In this document: piece after piece, positions 7,231 to 19,100 of the stretch
Position numbering within the stretch: position 1 is the first letter of the stretch
Layout of the letters: the number at the start of each line of letters is the position of its first letter
Source of the DNA: Methanomassiliicoccales archaeon
GTDB taxonomy: Archaea > Thermoplasmatota > Thermoplasmata > GCA-020350865
Direction of reading: 5' to 3'
Assembly: GCA_020347705.1 (NCBI GenBank)
Contig: CP070739.1
Span: 1,774,506-1,808,388, forward strand
DNA: 33,883 nucleotides
Position numbers and translations under genes: made by a program
The notes under the pieces: generated by a model
Told to the model about the DNA's origin: nothing
Seen by the model: the letters and a program-made list of their open reading frames with translations, nothing else
Databases searched by the model: none

Positions 7231-10044
7231 CTACTCATCATCTGGAGGGGGTAGTTCTTCATCTTCAGGAGGAGGAAGTTCCTCATCACTAAAAGGAGAC
7301 GGTGATTCATCCTCCTCAGGTCGCGATATCTCATCCTCAGGAGATTCTTCGATCTCACGGGGGGGTTCTGTAGATGATTCAGAGGGTTTTATTTCTTCCT
7401 TTTTCTTTTTCTTACGCCACAGAAATAGCAGGATCAATATAACGAGTACGATGATGATAATAAGTATCAGACAAAGAGGTGAATCATCAAAGTCCAGTGG
7501 CCCGTCATCGTCGTCATCTGAATCACCGTCGACTACGATAGTAAATGTATGACTGTCTTCTCCACCCTTACCGTCGATTACTTGGATCGTAAACTCGTTG
7601 TCGCCGTAATCATCAGAAGAAGGAGTGCCGTATATCGTACCGTTGGCAGGGCCTATTTGCAACCAATCGGGTCCTGAGATCTTGCTCCAGGTGAGGGGAT
7701 CATTATCATCGTCTGTGGCTAGGAACTTAAAACTCAATGAAGAATTAACAGCGGCCGAATCGGGTGCTGAATCCTTGTTTGTGATGACTGGTGGATTATT
7801 CGTGGCCGAAGGGATATCGACCTCGATGGTGAAGGTATGGTTGTCTTTTCCGTCCTTTCCATCGCTTACCTCGATTTTAAAGGTGTTCGAGCCAATATCA
7901 GCTGAAGAAGGTGTTCCGTATATCGTGCCGTTGGCAGGGCCTATTTGCAGCCAATCGGGTCCTGAGATCTTGCTCCAGGTGAGGGGATCTTCATCTTCAT
8001 CCGTGGCTGTAAATGTGAAAACCAGTGCGATTCCCTCGAAGGCAGATTGGGGTGCCGAATCCTTGTTGGTGATTACAGGAGGATTGTTTGGAACCGATCC
8101 TGAGTAGGTGGTGAAATTCCAGTAACCATCAGGGGGATTCCCAAAAGAGCCGGTCTCCCAGCCATCGGTTAGGTTGACACGCCAGTAGAAGTGACCCGAA
8201 GGGCGGGTGTCGAAGGGATCAGATTCGTTTTCTGGTCCAAAGCCAGATGCGATGACATTCGAGAATGCGGAATCGGTGGCCACCTCCCAGCTGAAATTGA
8301 TTGAATCGCCTTCAGCATCGGCCCCTGGTGGGGTCCATTTTACGATCTGGGTGGCGGAAGCCAATATCAGGCTGTTGTCGGCAGGGGAAACCGGAGAAAG
8401 GGGTGTCAATACCTCGTTCATATGAAACTCCACTTCAGATTCTGGGCCCCATATCCCCGTGTCATTCATAACCGAGACCCTGAGAACATAAGTCGTGCCA
8501 TTTACCAGGGATGGACCTGTTTCCGGACATGGGGCCGTGTTGTATGTTACAGATACAGTTTCCCCTGATGCGATTGTATGCGTCCTATTGCATTCCCATA
8601 ATAAGGTAGAACCCCCGGCATCCCATACGCTGACATCATATTGCGCAAGAGGATCGTTGTTGGGATCATTGTACACGAAGCTGAAAGTGGGACGATCAGG
8701 TATGATATGCATGATTCCAGGGGTTGATTCCGAGAAACCTTCGACCTTGAGTGACTCCGCAGTGGGGAAGGGGTTGACGGACCCAATGTAAGCTGAGTAG
8801 ATATCGTAGTGGTCATTCCGGTAGTCTGCCCAGGCCACATGTACGTTGCTGGTCGCGCCTACACCGATGGTGGGTAGATCCTGGGCTTTACCCACTGGAT
8901 CATCGTTCACTCTTAAATTGGGATATATCCAGGAACCACCTTGGTCAATGGAGTATGTAAAGTAAATGTCATAATCACTGCCGCTGCGGATATCCTGCCA
9001 GGCTACGTAAATGGTGCCTGTTGGGCCTAAAACCAGGGAGGGATAGGTTTGATGAGAATTGGTGGGGTCGGTACTGATAGGGGCGATGGACTTGGTCCAG
9101 CTCCCGCCTCCGTCTGTGGACTTGGCAAAATAGATATCAGCGTTAGTAGCGTCGTTGCGGTAGTCCTCCCAGGCCAGGTAGACCTTACCGGTAGTTCCTG
9201 CGTCGATTGAAGGATTGTATTGATCTTGACCGCTTGCCTCGGTATTGATCTTTTTATTGGGGAGGCTCCACGACGTGCCGCCGTTGGTGGAGTTGGCGAA
9301 GTGGATGTCATAGTCTCCGTCTATATTGTCCTGCCAGGCCGCATATAAGGTCCCTGTGGAATCCACGGCGATATCAGGATTAATTTGCGTGGTTCCTAGC
9401 GCGTCTGAGTTAATCGGTGTATCGGATTCGATCCAGGTTATTCCTCCGTTGATAGATTTAGCGAAATATATGTCCCAGTTGCCCCACCTCTGGTCTGCCC
9501 AGATGGTGTAGAGATTCCCTGAGGAGTCCACGGTGAGAGAAGGATACTGTTGGCTCAAATTTGTATCGTCCGTGCTAATCTTAATATTCGGGTTCGTCCA
9601 GGAGTTACCACCATTCTCGGATTTGGCGAAGTAGATGTCCCAGTCCCCATTGCGATCGTCTTGCCACACGACATAGATATCACCATCAGCGTCTACAGCA
9701 AGTGAAGGTGCACTTTGGGTTTCATTGTTAATGTCGGTGCTGATCTTTACATCGGATGTCCAGGTCTCACCTCCGTCGAGGGATTTGGAAAAAAAGATAT
9801 CCATATCACCTCTACGGTTATCTTCCCAGGCTATGTAAACCGTACCAGTTGCATCAACGGCCATGGAAGGTGCGTTTTGAGTTGCGTCGGCCGTATCGTT
9901 GTTTACGATCTTGTTTTCGGAAAATGGTGCGTCGCCCTTAACCGTATACATGTAGTAAAAAATAGGGATTATAACGCTCACAAAGAGTAATATGAAGGAT
10001 ATGGCTAAAGCTAAGGCTTTTTTTGTGTCAACTTTAGGGAACAT
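7231..10044 (-). CDS. Asp-box beta-propeller surface protein with Ig-like domains and C-terminal anchor
   Basis: A 937-residue exported protein. Residues 11-32 form a signal peptide or N-terminal membrane segment. About 40-430 hold seven repeats of roughly 60 residues, each with a Trp-Asp strand (for example VYIAWEDNRRGD) and most with an Asp-box such as S-x-DGG-x-TW; this predicts a seven-bladed propeller like sialidases. A fibronectin-like region (about 440-650) and two He_PIG/cadherin-like Ig domains (about 665-840) follow. Then come a hydrophobic segment (about 857-876), a WRKKKKK stop-transfer and a long acidic Pro-rich tail. The sialidase Arg triad was not identified, so enzymatic activity should not be assumed. 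The start has AAGGTGAGGT directly upstream. It follows the giant gene by 68 bases on the same strand, which suggests shared function in the cell envelope. Confidence 0.83.
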   Translation of the reverse strand: MFPKVDTKKALALAISFILLFVSVIIPIFYYMYTVKGDAPFSENKIVNNDTADATQNAPSMAVDATGTVYIAWEDNRRGDMDIFFSKSLDGGETWTSDVKISTDINNETQSAPSLAVDADGDIYVVWQDDRNGDWDIYFAKSENGGNSWTNPNIKISTDDTNLSQQYPSLTVDSSGNLYTIWADQRWGNWDIYFAKSINGGITWIESDTPINSDALGTTQINPDIAVDSTGTLYAAWQDNIDGDYDIHFANSTNGGTSWSLPNKKINTEASGQDQYNPSIDAGTTGKVYLAWEDYRNDATNADIYFAKSTDGGGSWTKSIAPISTDPTNSHQTYPSLVLGPTGTIYVAWQDIRSGSDYDIYFTYSIDQGGSWIYPNLRVNDDPVGKAQDLPTIGVGATSNVHVAWADYRNDHYDIYSAYIGSVNPFPTAESLKVEGFSESTPGIMHIIPDRPTFSFVYNDPNNDPLAQYDVSVWDAGGSTLLWECNRTHTIASGETVSVTYNTAPCPETGPSLVNGTTYVLRVSVMNDTGIWGPESEVEFHMNEVLTPLSPVSPADNSLILASATQIVKWTPPGADAEGDSINFSWEVATDSAFSNVIASGFGPENESDPFDTRPSGHFYWRVNLTDGWETGSFGNPPDGYWNFTTYSGSVPNNPPVITNKDSAPQSAFEGIALVFTFTATDEDEDPLTWSKISGPDWLQIGPANGTIYGTPSSADIGSNTFKIEVSDGKDGKDNHTFTIEVDIPSATNNPPVITNKDSAPDSAAVNSSLSFKFLATDDDNDPLTWSKISGPDWLQIGPANGTIYGTPSSDDYGDNEFTIQVIDGKGGEDSHTFTIVVDGDSDDDDDGPLDFDDSPLCLILIIIIVLVILILLFLWRKKKKKEEIKPSESSTEPPREIEESPEDEISRPEEDESPSPFSDEELPPPEDEELPPPDDE
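7619..7991 (-). repeat. Near-identical duplicated Ig-like segment
   Basis: Two copies of an approximately 82-base stretch, at 7619-7700 and 7907-7988, differ at about four positions and are offset by exactly 288 bases (96 codons). They encode the same strand pair in the two neighbouring He_PIG-type domains, around GPDWLQIGPANGTIYGTPSS. The rest of the two domains has diverged more, so this block is either recently duplicated or kept alike by gene conversion. Confidence 0.8.
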
Positions 10045-10077
10045 GTTACCTCACCTTGGTAAATGTATTATCGCCAA

Positions 10078-10090
10078 GGGATTTAAACAT
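10078..10090 (-). promoter_or_regulatory. TATA-like element before the propeller gene
   Basis: On the minus strand a GTTTAAAT stretch lies about 40 bases ahead of the ATG at 10044. It could give the propeller gene its own transcript in the 68-base gap after the giant gene. Read-through from the giant gene is equally possible. Confidence 0.3.
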
Positions 10091-10112
10091 ATCCTCAGAT
10101 TGCTGTACTGTC

Positions 10113-13100
10113 CTAAGGCTCCCTATCGTCCTCGGGTGCTCCCATTGTATCCCTGTGAACACCAGGTAGATTGCCTGCTTGCGGGTCTCGGGGTGCTCCG
10201 TGCTGGTCTCCCCATTGTGGGTCCTTTTGGGTAACGAGGCCCAACTCACCATCAGGTTCGGTTAGGGACTGATCTGCGCCACATGCCTCACCCAAGGCCA
10301 GCAGGAATTTGACTGCGTGTGGGGATATTAACCTATTGACCTCAGGATAACCAAATGGACTGTACGGGACGATATAGCTGTTGAATTCTCCTGTCCAATC
10401 GAAAGCGCGGTCGCCGCCAGTATTGATAATCAGAACGTCCAGGCCGCCGCCGCCGAAGATGAAATCGCGGTCTGCAAATTCAGGTTCATCCGGCTGATTG
10501 TTGAGGCCGCCCTGGGAGTCATGATTGTCGTCTCCATTTAATACATCGTCGCCCATACCGCCGAACAGGCGGTCATTCATGGTGCCTCCTACAAGCCAGT
10601 CGTGACCCAAATCGCCGAAGAGCCTGTCCTTGCCGTCGTTGATCTTGCTTCCGTTTTCATCCACAGCCTCAAAGTTGAGCAGGAAACCGTCGATCTTGAC
10701 CAGTGGGAAGTCTGCATCGTAGGCCGCGAACTTTCTGGTCACAGGATCGTATGGTAGAGGAGTGAAATTGGTTACCGGATTGTCGTGATAGAACTCGGGT
10801 AATGCTTCTGCACCCGATATGGCGTCATTTCCTGCGCCGCCGTGCAACCAGTCATCGCCGAGACCGCCGTAAATGGTGTCGTTTCCGCCGTACTCGAAGG
10901 CATACAGATCCGCTTCCTTCTTGAGCCTGCCAGATATGTGAACCCAGGCACCAATGAATGGACCTGGCATTTTGATAAATTTCTCCTTGTTCGCATTGTT
11001 CAATCCGTAAAGCGTTTCTTTTTCACCGTTGCGGCTGGTGAATATCTTACCATCGTCTCCGAGAATACCGTCTTCACCATTGCAACCGTATAGCCTATCG
11101 TGCCCGGTTTGGCCGAATATATCGTCGTCCTGTGCATCACCGAAGATGACGTCATTGCCTGTCAATCCATGTATGACATCGTCACCTGCCTCTCCATGGA
11201 TAAGATCATCATCTCCAATGTCGCTGGCACCGCCACCGGCAGTGTAATCGAGCAGCTGAACAGCCCGGGGTACGATGGTTATATTGCCGTAGTTGTCGTA
11301 TGTGAACGCAAGGAACTGGCCGGTTCCCTGTCCATTGGTGCCGACAATACGGTAGATATTTCCGTTGTCGCCGATGATATAATCCGCATCTTTTGCATGC
11401 CCGTCATCGGATTCATCGCCTGGATCGTAGCGGGCAATGCGGGTTCCGGCCCCGCCGAAGATTGTATCAGAACCGTCTGGCCGCATGCTGGAATCGGTAA
11501 GACCGAACTGATCGGAGCTTCCACCGATGATATCGTCCTGACCGTAGCACCCGAACATCAGATCATCGCCACCATTGCCCTCCATGTAGTCATCCCCATC
11601 GTCCCCGGCCTCCACTGAAGGATCGGTAGCGTTGATGAACTCAGAAATCGATGCATCCCCTTGCATGAGGTCGTCGCCAAGTTGGCCGAACATAACGTCA
11701 TCATCAGGACCGCCGGCCATATAGTCATCACCGAATGTGCCCGAGGTTGGGCTGTCGCTGTGATCAAGCAGTGTGATATCCCGTCCTTTCGCCCCCCGTG
11801 GATCTTCCTGATGCGTTGGGTCGACATCAGCGTTTCCGTTGGCGTCGTACAATGTCTTCCCATTCAATGCTCTAAAGCGCGGGCTTACCGTATCTGTTCT
11901 TCGAAGTACGATTGAATTATCACCAGCCAGCACATCATCCCCCGAGCCTCCATCCATAATATCGTTGAGACCAGCTGGGGTATCGAGCTCATCGATACCG
12001 CCCACAACATTATGTCCTCCAATCAGGTCATCGTCATCTTCATCACCGAACATATTGTCATCGCCCTGTTGACCCAGGAGGATATCATCACCTGCGTTAC
12101 CATGGATCAGATCACCGTCACCGCCATCAGCAGCTGCGGTGAAGATCGAGATGAAGGTAAAGGTTGGAACAGGCAGAGAATTGAGGTCAAGTATCATTCC
12201 TGGCTTCCTTTCGACCCTTGCATGGTCGCCGAAGAGCAGGTCGTTGTCCTCATTGCCGTACATCGTATCATTGGCCGTGCCGCCAAAGGCGATATCGTTT
12301 CCTGAACCGCACAAGATCATATCGCTTCCACCGTCGTTAGGGGATGTTGCCTTGATCAAGTCCAAGGTGGATTTGTCAGGTTCTGAGCCATCAACTGGAT
12401 ATGCATAATCGAGCATGCCGTTATCCCCAAGGATGATATCGAGTCCTGCGTTGCCTTCTAAATGATCCCCGTACGCACCTCCGAGAATGATGTCATCGCC
12501 GTCGTTGCCTTCTATGGTGTCGCTGCCGCCGATAGCGGGAGCCGTTGTTTTTATGACCTGGATCACCGCGCCGGGCTGCGTGATATTGCCGTTGTCGCCA
12601 AGTATGATATCATGGCCGCCGTGACCCCAGATATCATCACCCTCTGCACCGCCGAGAATAATATCGTCATCTTCGTTGCCCTCGATGGTATCACTACCGC
12701 CATCACCTGGATCAGTTGATACTATGAGATCCAAACTACTTGCATCTCCATCATAAACGAAGTCGAGGAATCCATTGTCGCCGAGAATCACATCGTCAGA
12801 AGCGTTACCCCAAATATCATCACCTACGGCACCGCCAAGGATGTAATCGGCACCTTCATTACCATATATAGTATCACTGCCTCCGATGGTAGGATTCGTT
12901 GTCTCAATCCTCTCCACTATTTCACCAGGTTGCGTTATCCTTCCGCTATCTCCAAGTATCAAGTCATCACCTTCATGGCCCCATATAAAATCACCATAAG
13001 GACCGCCCAGGATAACATCATCGTCTTCGTTGCCTTCTATGGTGTCGATACCACCAATGGTTGCGTTGGTTGTCTCGATGAGGTCGAGCGTATTAGCATC

Positions 13101-16100
13101 GCTGTCCACGACGAAATCCAGCCTACCGTTATCACCGAGAATTACATCCTCGCCATTGTTGCCCCAGATGTCGTCACCTTCGGCCCCGCCAAGTATTTTA
13201 TCATCTCCGTCGTTGCCTTCGATTGTATCACTGCCACCCACGGTTGGGTCGGTTGTTTCGATCACCTCGATTACCTCATCTGGCATGGTGATTTTACCGT
13301 TATCCCCAAGTATGATATCTGCTCCATCGTTGCCCCAGATATCGTCGGCTGCCGTGCCGCCAAGGATTATGTCGTCGCCGTCATTGCCCTCGATAGTATC
13401 GGTGCTGCCATATGTTGGGAAGATGGTTTCGATCATGTCGATTACTCCACCCGGCATCGTGAGCTTGCCGTTGTCGCCGAGAATGATGTCATCGGCCTCG
13501 TTGCCTTCGATGGTATCGGCACCAGAGCCACCGAGAATGATATCCTCATCTTCGTCACCTCCGATGGTGTCGTCGCTGCCCAGGTTGGGCTTGGTGGTGT
13601 TGATCAAATCCAAAGTTGTTGGATCTCCGTCACCGCCGCTTGAGTTTGCCAAATTGTATCTCATGAGGCCTTCATCACCGATTATGATGTCATCTTCTGT
13701 ATTCCCGTCAAGGTTGTCACCTGCAACGCCGCCTATGATAACATCGTTCTCCTCGTTGCCTTGGATAGTGTCAACACCGCCATCGGCTGAATCCTTAGCC
13801 GTTGTTTCGATGCGGGCGATCAAACCGTTTTCGAAAACCAGCTCCCCTTGGTCGCCGAGCAAGATGTCTTCTCCTGGTGGACTACTGGAATTTCCGGTGA
13901 GGGTGTTGTCGCCGTAGATGGTGTCATCAGCCCCTCCACCCAACACCGTATCATTGCCCTCACCACCTGAGATCTCATCAGTACCGCCTGGTGCTGGCAA
14001 TATGTTATCCGTTGTTCTTATCAAATCCAATGTGGAGAGATCACCATCACCTGTATTGTAATTCAGCTCTCCGCTATCTCCGAGAATGATATCGTCTTCA
14101 AGGCCGCCTATTATCTCGTCATTACCGACGCCACCCAAGATGATGTCAGCGTTTTCACTGCCGTCGAGGAAGTCGTCGCCACCTGTCCCTAGGACCTTGT
14201 CGGTTGTATTGATAAAAGTGATGTTGGACAACTTTGCATTGGCATCAGGGACGAAGTCCACCAGACCGTTGTCACCGATTAAGACATCCTCTCCATCCAC
14301 TCCCGGCGCGTCAGAATCGCCATAGATATTATCACCTGCTGCGCCACCGATCGCGATGTCGTCACCTTCACCGCCATATATGTTATCCACACCACCGGCT
14401 CCAAGATCGGTGGATCTGAACAAGGTGATCAATGAACCTCCCATACTAGGCATCCAAGTAAAGTCGAACTCGCCGTTATCTCCTACCAATCTATCATCTC
14501 CATGGCCACCGTTCATGGTGTCACCGCCGGGGCCACCAAGCAGGATGTCGTCGCCCACATCTCCGTTCATGATATCGTTGCCCGTAACACCTGGCCGAAC
14601 AGTTTTGATGAGGTCATAGTTTATCGTTAGCTGGTGGGGCACCAAATAGACCTCGCCATCGTCGCCAAACAAAACGTCGTTGTCGGCCTCGCCCTTGACC
14701 TCGTCGTTGCCTTGATTGCCGAACATCCTGTCGTTGCCTGTGCCACCGAAGAGATGATCATGATCGGTGCCTCCGTATATGACGTCCGAGCCGCGTTTGC
14801 CCCAGATGTAATCATTACCAGAATCCCCAAAGAGCTCGTCGTTGCCGTCCTCTCCATAGATCTCGTCCGCACCGCTACCACCGGATATGTTATCACCACC
14901 GGCGGTTCCATATAATGGGAATATTGTGACCGGGTACCCTGTCCCATTTATCTCTAGCAAATACGTCGTTTTGTTGAATCTGAACGAAGAGTCACCCCAG
15001 ATCTTGTCCGCTCCCCCTCCACCATCGATATAATCAGGTCCACCGCCACCACTGATAAAATCGGCCCCGCCTTCACCATCAATGTTGTCAGCGTCACCGT
15101 CACCGGTGATATGATCAACTCCTGAGGCCTCATGTAAAATAACAGGGAGCCCAGGACCATTAGGCTCAGGCGCGAAGGCATAATTGGAACCTATGAACTT
15201 GATGGAAGAATCACCCCAAATATGATCCTTTCCACCACCACCGCGTATCACATCATCACCAGCACCGCCTGCTAGGAAGTCATCGCCCTCGCCTCCGTGG
15301 AGGATATCATCATCCGCGCTTCCACGAAGCTGATAAGGGCCGATAGGGGTCGAAGTGTCTTGTGCATCGCCGTTTAGTACATCATTTCCTAAACCGCCTT
15401 CGAGGCGATCCTCACCTCCACTGCCTATGAGATAATCATTGCCCTTTTCACCGAACAGCTCGTCATCACTCTGGCCACCGATCAGTACATCATCACCTAA
15501 ACCACCGTAAAGCGATGCTTCGCCTTTAACTCCTATGAGAACATCGTTACCTGATCCACCGCTTAGTTCCGCTGTGATCGAATCAGGGCCAGTATCCATT
15601 CCTGACAGGTCGATGACATCATTTCCCAGGCCACCATCACCTATGATCTTTGTGACTCCAGAATACTCTTGAGCGTCACCTCGCCCGACTCCCAGGCCTG
15701 GGGCCCATACGAGTACGGTATCACCTGATTTCCAATCCACATGGAATTCCTCATTACCATCCGTCGTGTCACCGTATAAACGGTCCTTGGCATAATCACC
15801 CATATTGAGGCGCAGTTCGCCGCTACCTTCGTTGATCGAGGCCAAGATAGGATCGCGGGGACACGAGTAACTGAACTCAAGCAACGGCGCTGATGGCCCG
15901 AAATACCAGTATTTCTCCCAAGTGAAGAACAGGAACTTGATCTTGACGAAAGCGAAAAGACGGGCTGTGATACTACCGCTCACATCGAATATGCATATCA
16001 ATCCAAGTGGGATTCCCAACTGCTTGAATCCGTTTTGAATGTTGCCGATGATTTCCTCTATTCGGACTTTACCATCACCGTCAGGATCGTTGAGGTTGAA

Positions 16101-19100
16101 TTCTACGGTGGCATAGATACCACCGCCGACGCCTACACTGGCAACCCAGAGATTCAACACGCACGCTCCTGTGAGGCTACCGTAAAGCGTAACCTCGGGA
16201 ATATCCACACCTGTTTCCCTATCGGTATCACCCACGTAGAAGCCCTTGAGAAGATCCAGCGGATGCTTGAAACCGCCTTTGGCGAATTCTTGAAGGCCGT
16301 AGGTGTCGTAACCAAAGGACAGGTCGATTTTGACTCCAAGTGTACCACTGATCTCAGCTCCCAGTCCATCCCAAATTGGGAAGAACTGGGTGTAGGTGAA
16401 CTCGAAAGTGAACTTCGGCATATCATAGACGATGATATCCGCGGGTCGGCCGAGCAGCAGACCAAATAACTGACCCGGATCGGTAAATATCGGGAAACTC
16501 CAGCCACCGCCTTCCTTTGTCATGGTCTTGGCAAAGGACTTGGTGGCCGGGGAAGAGCTGCTTCCAGACAGCGCATCGTCCAGCAGGCTATCAAAGTCGA
16601 AGTTCTTCAATGTATTGAGCAATTCACCGAAGTCCTCAGAACCGAGAATATCTCCAAGAGGTGTACTGGATGATGCGGACCGAATCTCATCGAGGGCCTT
16701 GGGATCCCGCAAATCGAGGGTTCCATCCCCACCCAGACTGAAGCTGCCGAAATGGATAACGATGTCTTCGGCATCGGTGGGAATGGAATTGATCAGTGTT
16801 ATGAGATCGGCCAGCGCGTAGATAAAGCCAGCATCCACAACACCGAACATTTCTGCTATATCTATCAACGTGATGTCCTTTCCAGCCAGATCCGAAATCA
16901 CAGGAATCGGGGAAGTAAGGATATCTATGAGATCCTGGAGCGGCTCGGTGACCCTCTTGATTTCCTTTAGAATCGGCGCCAAGAATTCGGAGAAGTACTT
17001 ACCGAGGTTGAGCCTGACATTGCTGAAATTGATCCACGGTATCCTATAATGGTTTTCCATGGGATTGGCACTGTCGTTATTAATGCTGTCTCCGAGCCCC
17101 CACCTCAGGTAGAACTCGGCCTGGATGCTTGGCCAGACATCTCCACCCACGACACCCAAGGTGAGATTGAGATCGAGGTCGGCCTCGGCGCCATAGGAGA
17201 AATTGAGGCTTATGGATGGTATCTCGGTAAGGGACAACCTCTCGTCGGTTCCGCCGCCCTTGACATCCACTGCGAAGAACGCTTCGAGGCTCTTGAGGTC
17301 GGGTTCGGCCATGGTCACATCTCTGTTCTCTACTTCGAGTTGCAGGAACAAGAGCTCTCCTGTGAGCTTTTCCATTAGAATCACACCGAGACTGATCTCG
17401 AACATATGCGTCATGTTTTCCCCGTCAATCTGGGGGGTTTTCTGAGAACCCCCTGGGTGATCGGTGAATTCATCCCATGGCGTGGTATCGAAATAGAATC
17501 CGTCGTCAAGGCTGAGTCCGAAGCAAAGCAGCATATTCCAGTTCAGTGCTAGGGTGATGCCCCCGTCCATATCCAGTCCAAGACCCGGCAGGCCGAAATC
17601 GAACTCTGGAATCGTGAAATTGAACCAACCTCCCAACCACAGATTGAACTGAAGTTCGTTGCCGTCGAATACGTATTGAACGTCCCTGTAATCCTTCGTT
17701 GCGTTGTTGTCCCAATCCGCATCGACTATCAGGACATTCAGCCCATCCGGTCCTAGGGCATTATAGATGGCTTTTTGAACGAACTCGATGGCCTTTTGAG
17801 GTGCGTTCTCGATGAAGTCGCGGAGTTTGGGAATAACACTGCCGCGGACATCCTCGATAAATTCGGCTGCCTCGGCAAGGTCATCGCCGATTAAAGGAAT
17901 GCTGATTCCCAAGAACTCACCGCTGAGCACGGTTTGAAGAATGGCCAATAGTAAATCAAGGCCTTCCACGGCCAAAAGCAGGCTATCTATAAGATTTAAA
18001 TCACCGAGGTCAGGGAGTTTGGTGAAATCCGGGTACTCTCTCACGGTTGCGTTCACTACTAAATCGAACGGATCGTTGGTGGTGCTGAGATCTATACCGA
18101 TGCTGATATTGAAATCCAGATTACCGATGAAGAATGAGGCCGTTGGGTAATAACAGGGTAAAATCGCACCGATCCCAGCCTCGAGACTGGCCCTGAGGGT
18201 CCAATTGTCGATATCAAATAATTTGATCTTATCGCCGTCTATACCAGGATTTGGATCATCGAAGGCGGTGAGTGTTAAGAACGCAGGATTCGTGTTGTTC
18301 GGATCTCCATCCTCATTGAAAACGGCATGACCACCCGTTACGAATAAGCCAAATGACCCTAGGGACGCCATGAAATTAACATTTGAAGCGTTTGCGTAAC
18401 CCTGGAGCCTAACGGCAGTATTGTCGTATATATATATGGTAAGGTTCGACAGATCAATTCCCATACCCAGTGTAACCTCAACCGAGAATTCGGCTTCAAG
18501 ACCTGCAGCTCCGCTGAGATTAACGATATCCTGAAGGCTGGAAGGTAAGTTTATATTCAACAGATTCAGTAGGTCGATTTGTACAGGTAAAGATGCGCTG
18601 TAGCTCTCGTCCCAAGTAATATTGAAGCGTAAAATTGTACTACCTTTTAATACGGAAAGGATAACACTATCTCCATCAGTTGGAAGTCCCAGAACCTCTT
18701 TAAGAAGAGTTGTGAGCTCCTGAACAATGGAGGCATTCTCACCTGACAGCTCCTCAATTGCCAATAAAAACGGCTCAATAAAGTTCAGTGTCTCGTTCAG
18801 TGTGACGCCCAGAATAGGTATGGGTTCATCATAGAAATCATACTTACTGAAGTTGGTAAGGAGATTGTAGATGCTTCGAAGCGCACTTAAAACCGAGCTG
18901 AAGTTCAAATCATCGAAACCGTCGACAATGGCCCCCATATCCAATCCCGTAACGTTCAGGGTTGACATATTCGTGAAATCCTCCAGAACGATAACAATCC
19001 TTGGATCACCCAACAACTCATTGGCCAGGCCTTCTACGGCGTCTGGCAATTGAAGAGAGATATTGCTTAAAGTGAGATTTCCGCTGCCGGAGATGTCGAG

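Noticed and set aside
8760-9960. Propeller protein as an active sialidase
   Set aside because: Asp-boxes and propeller blades are clear, but the catalytic Arg triad, Tyr/Glu pair and Asp of sialidases were not identified, and Asp-boxes are common in non-enzymatic proteins.
13030-13917. A 295-codon plus-strand frame opposite the RTX repeats
   Set aside because: Its product is a low-complexity Ser/Pro string that is simply the antisense of regular GGxGxD repeats; many similar antisense frames occur along the giant gene for the same reason.
12105-14660. Regularly spaced DNA repeats that might suggest a CRISPR array
   Set aside because: The units are in frame, diverged, and encode calcium-binding peptides; there are no identical short direct repeats with unique spacers and no cas genes.
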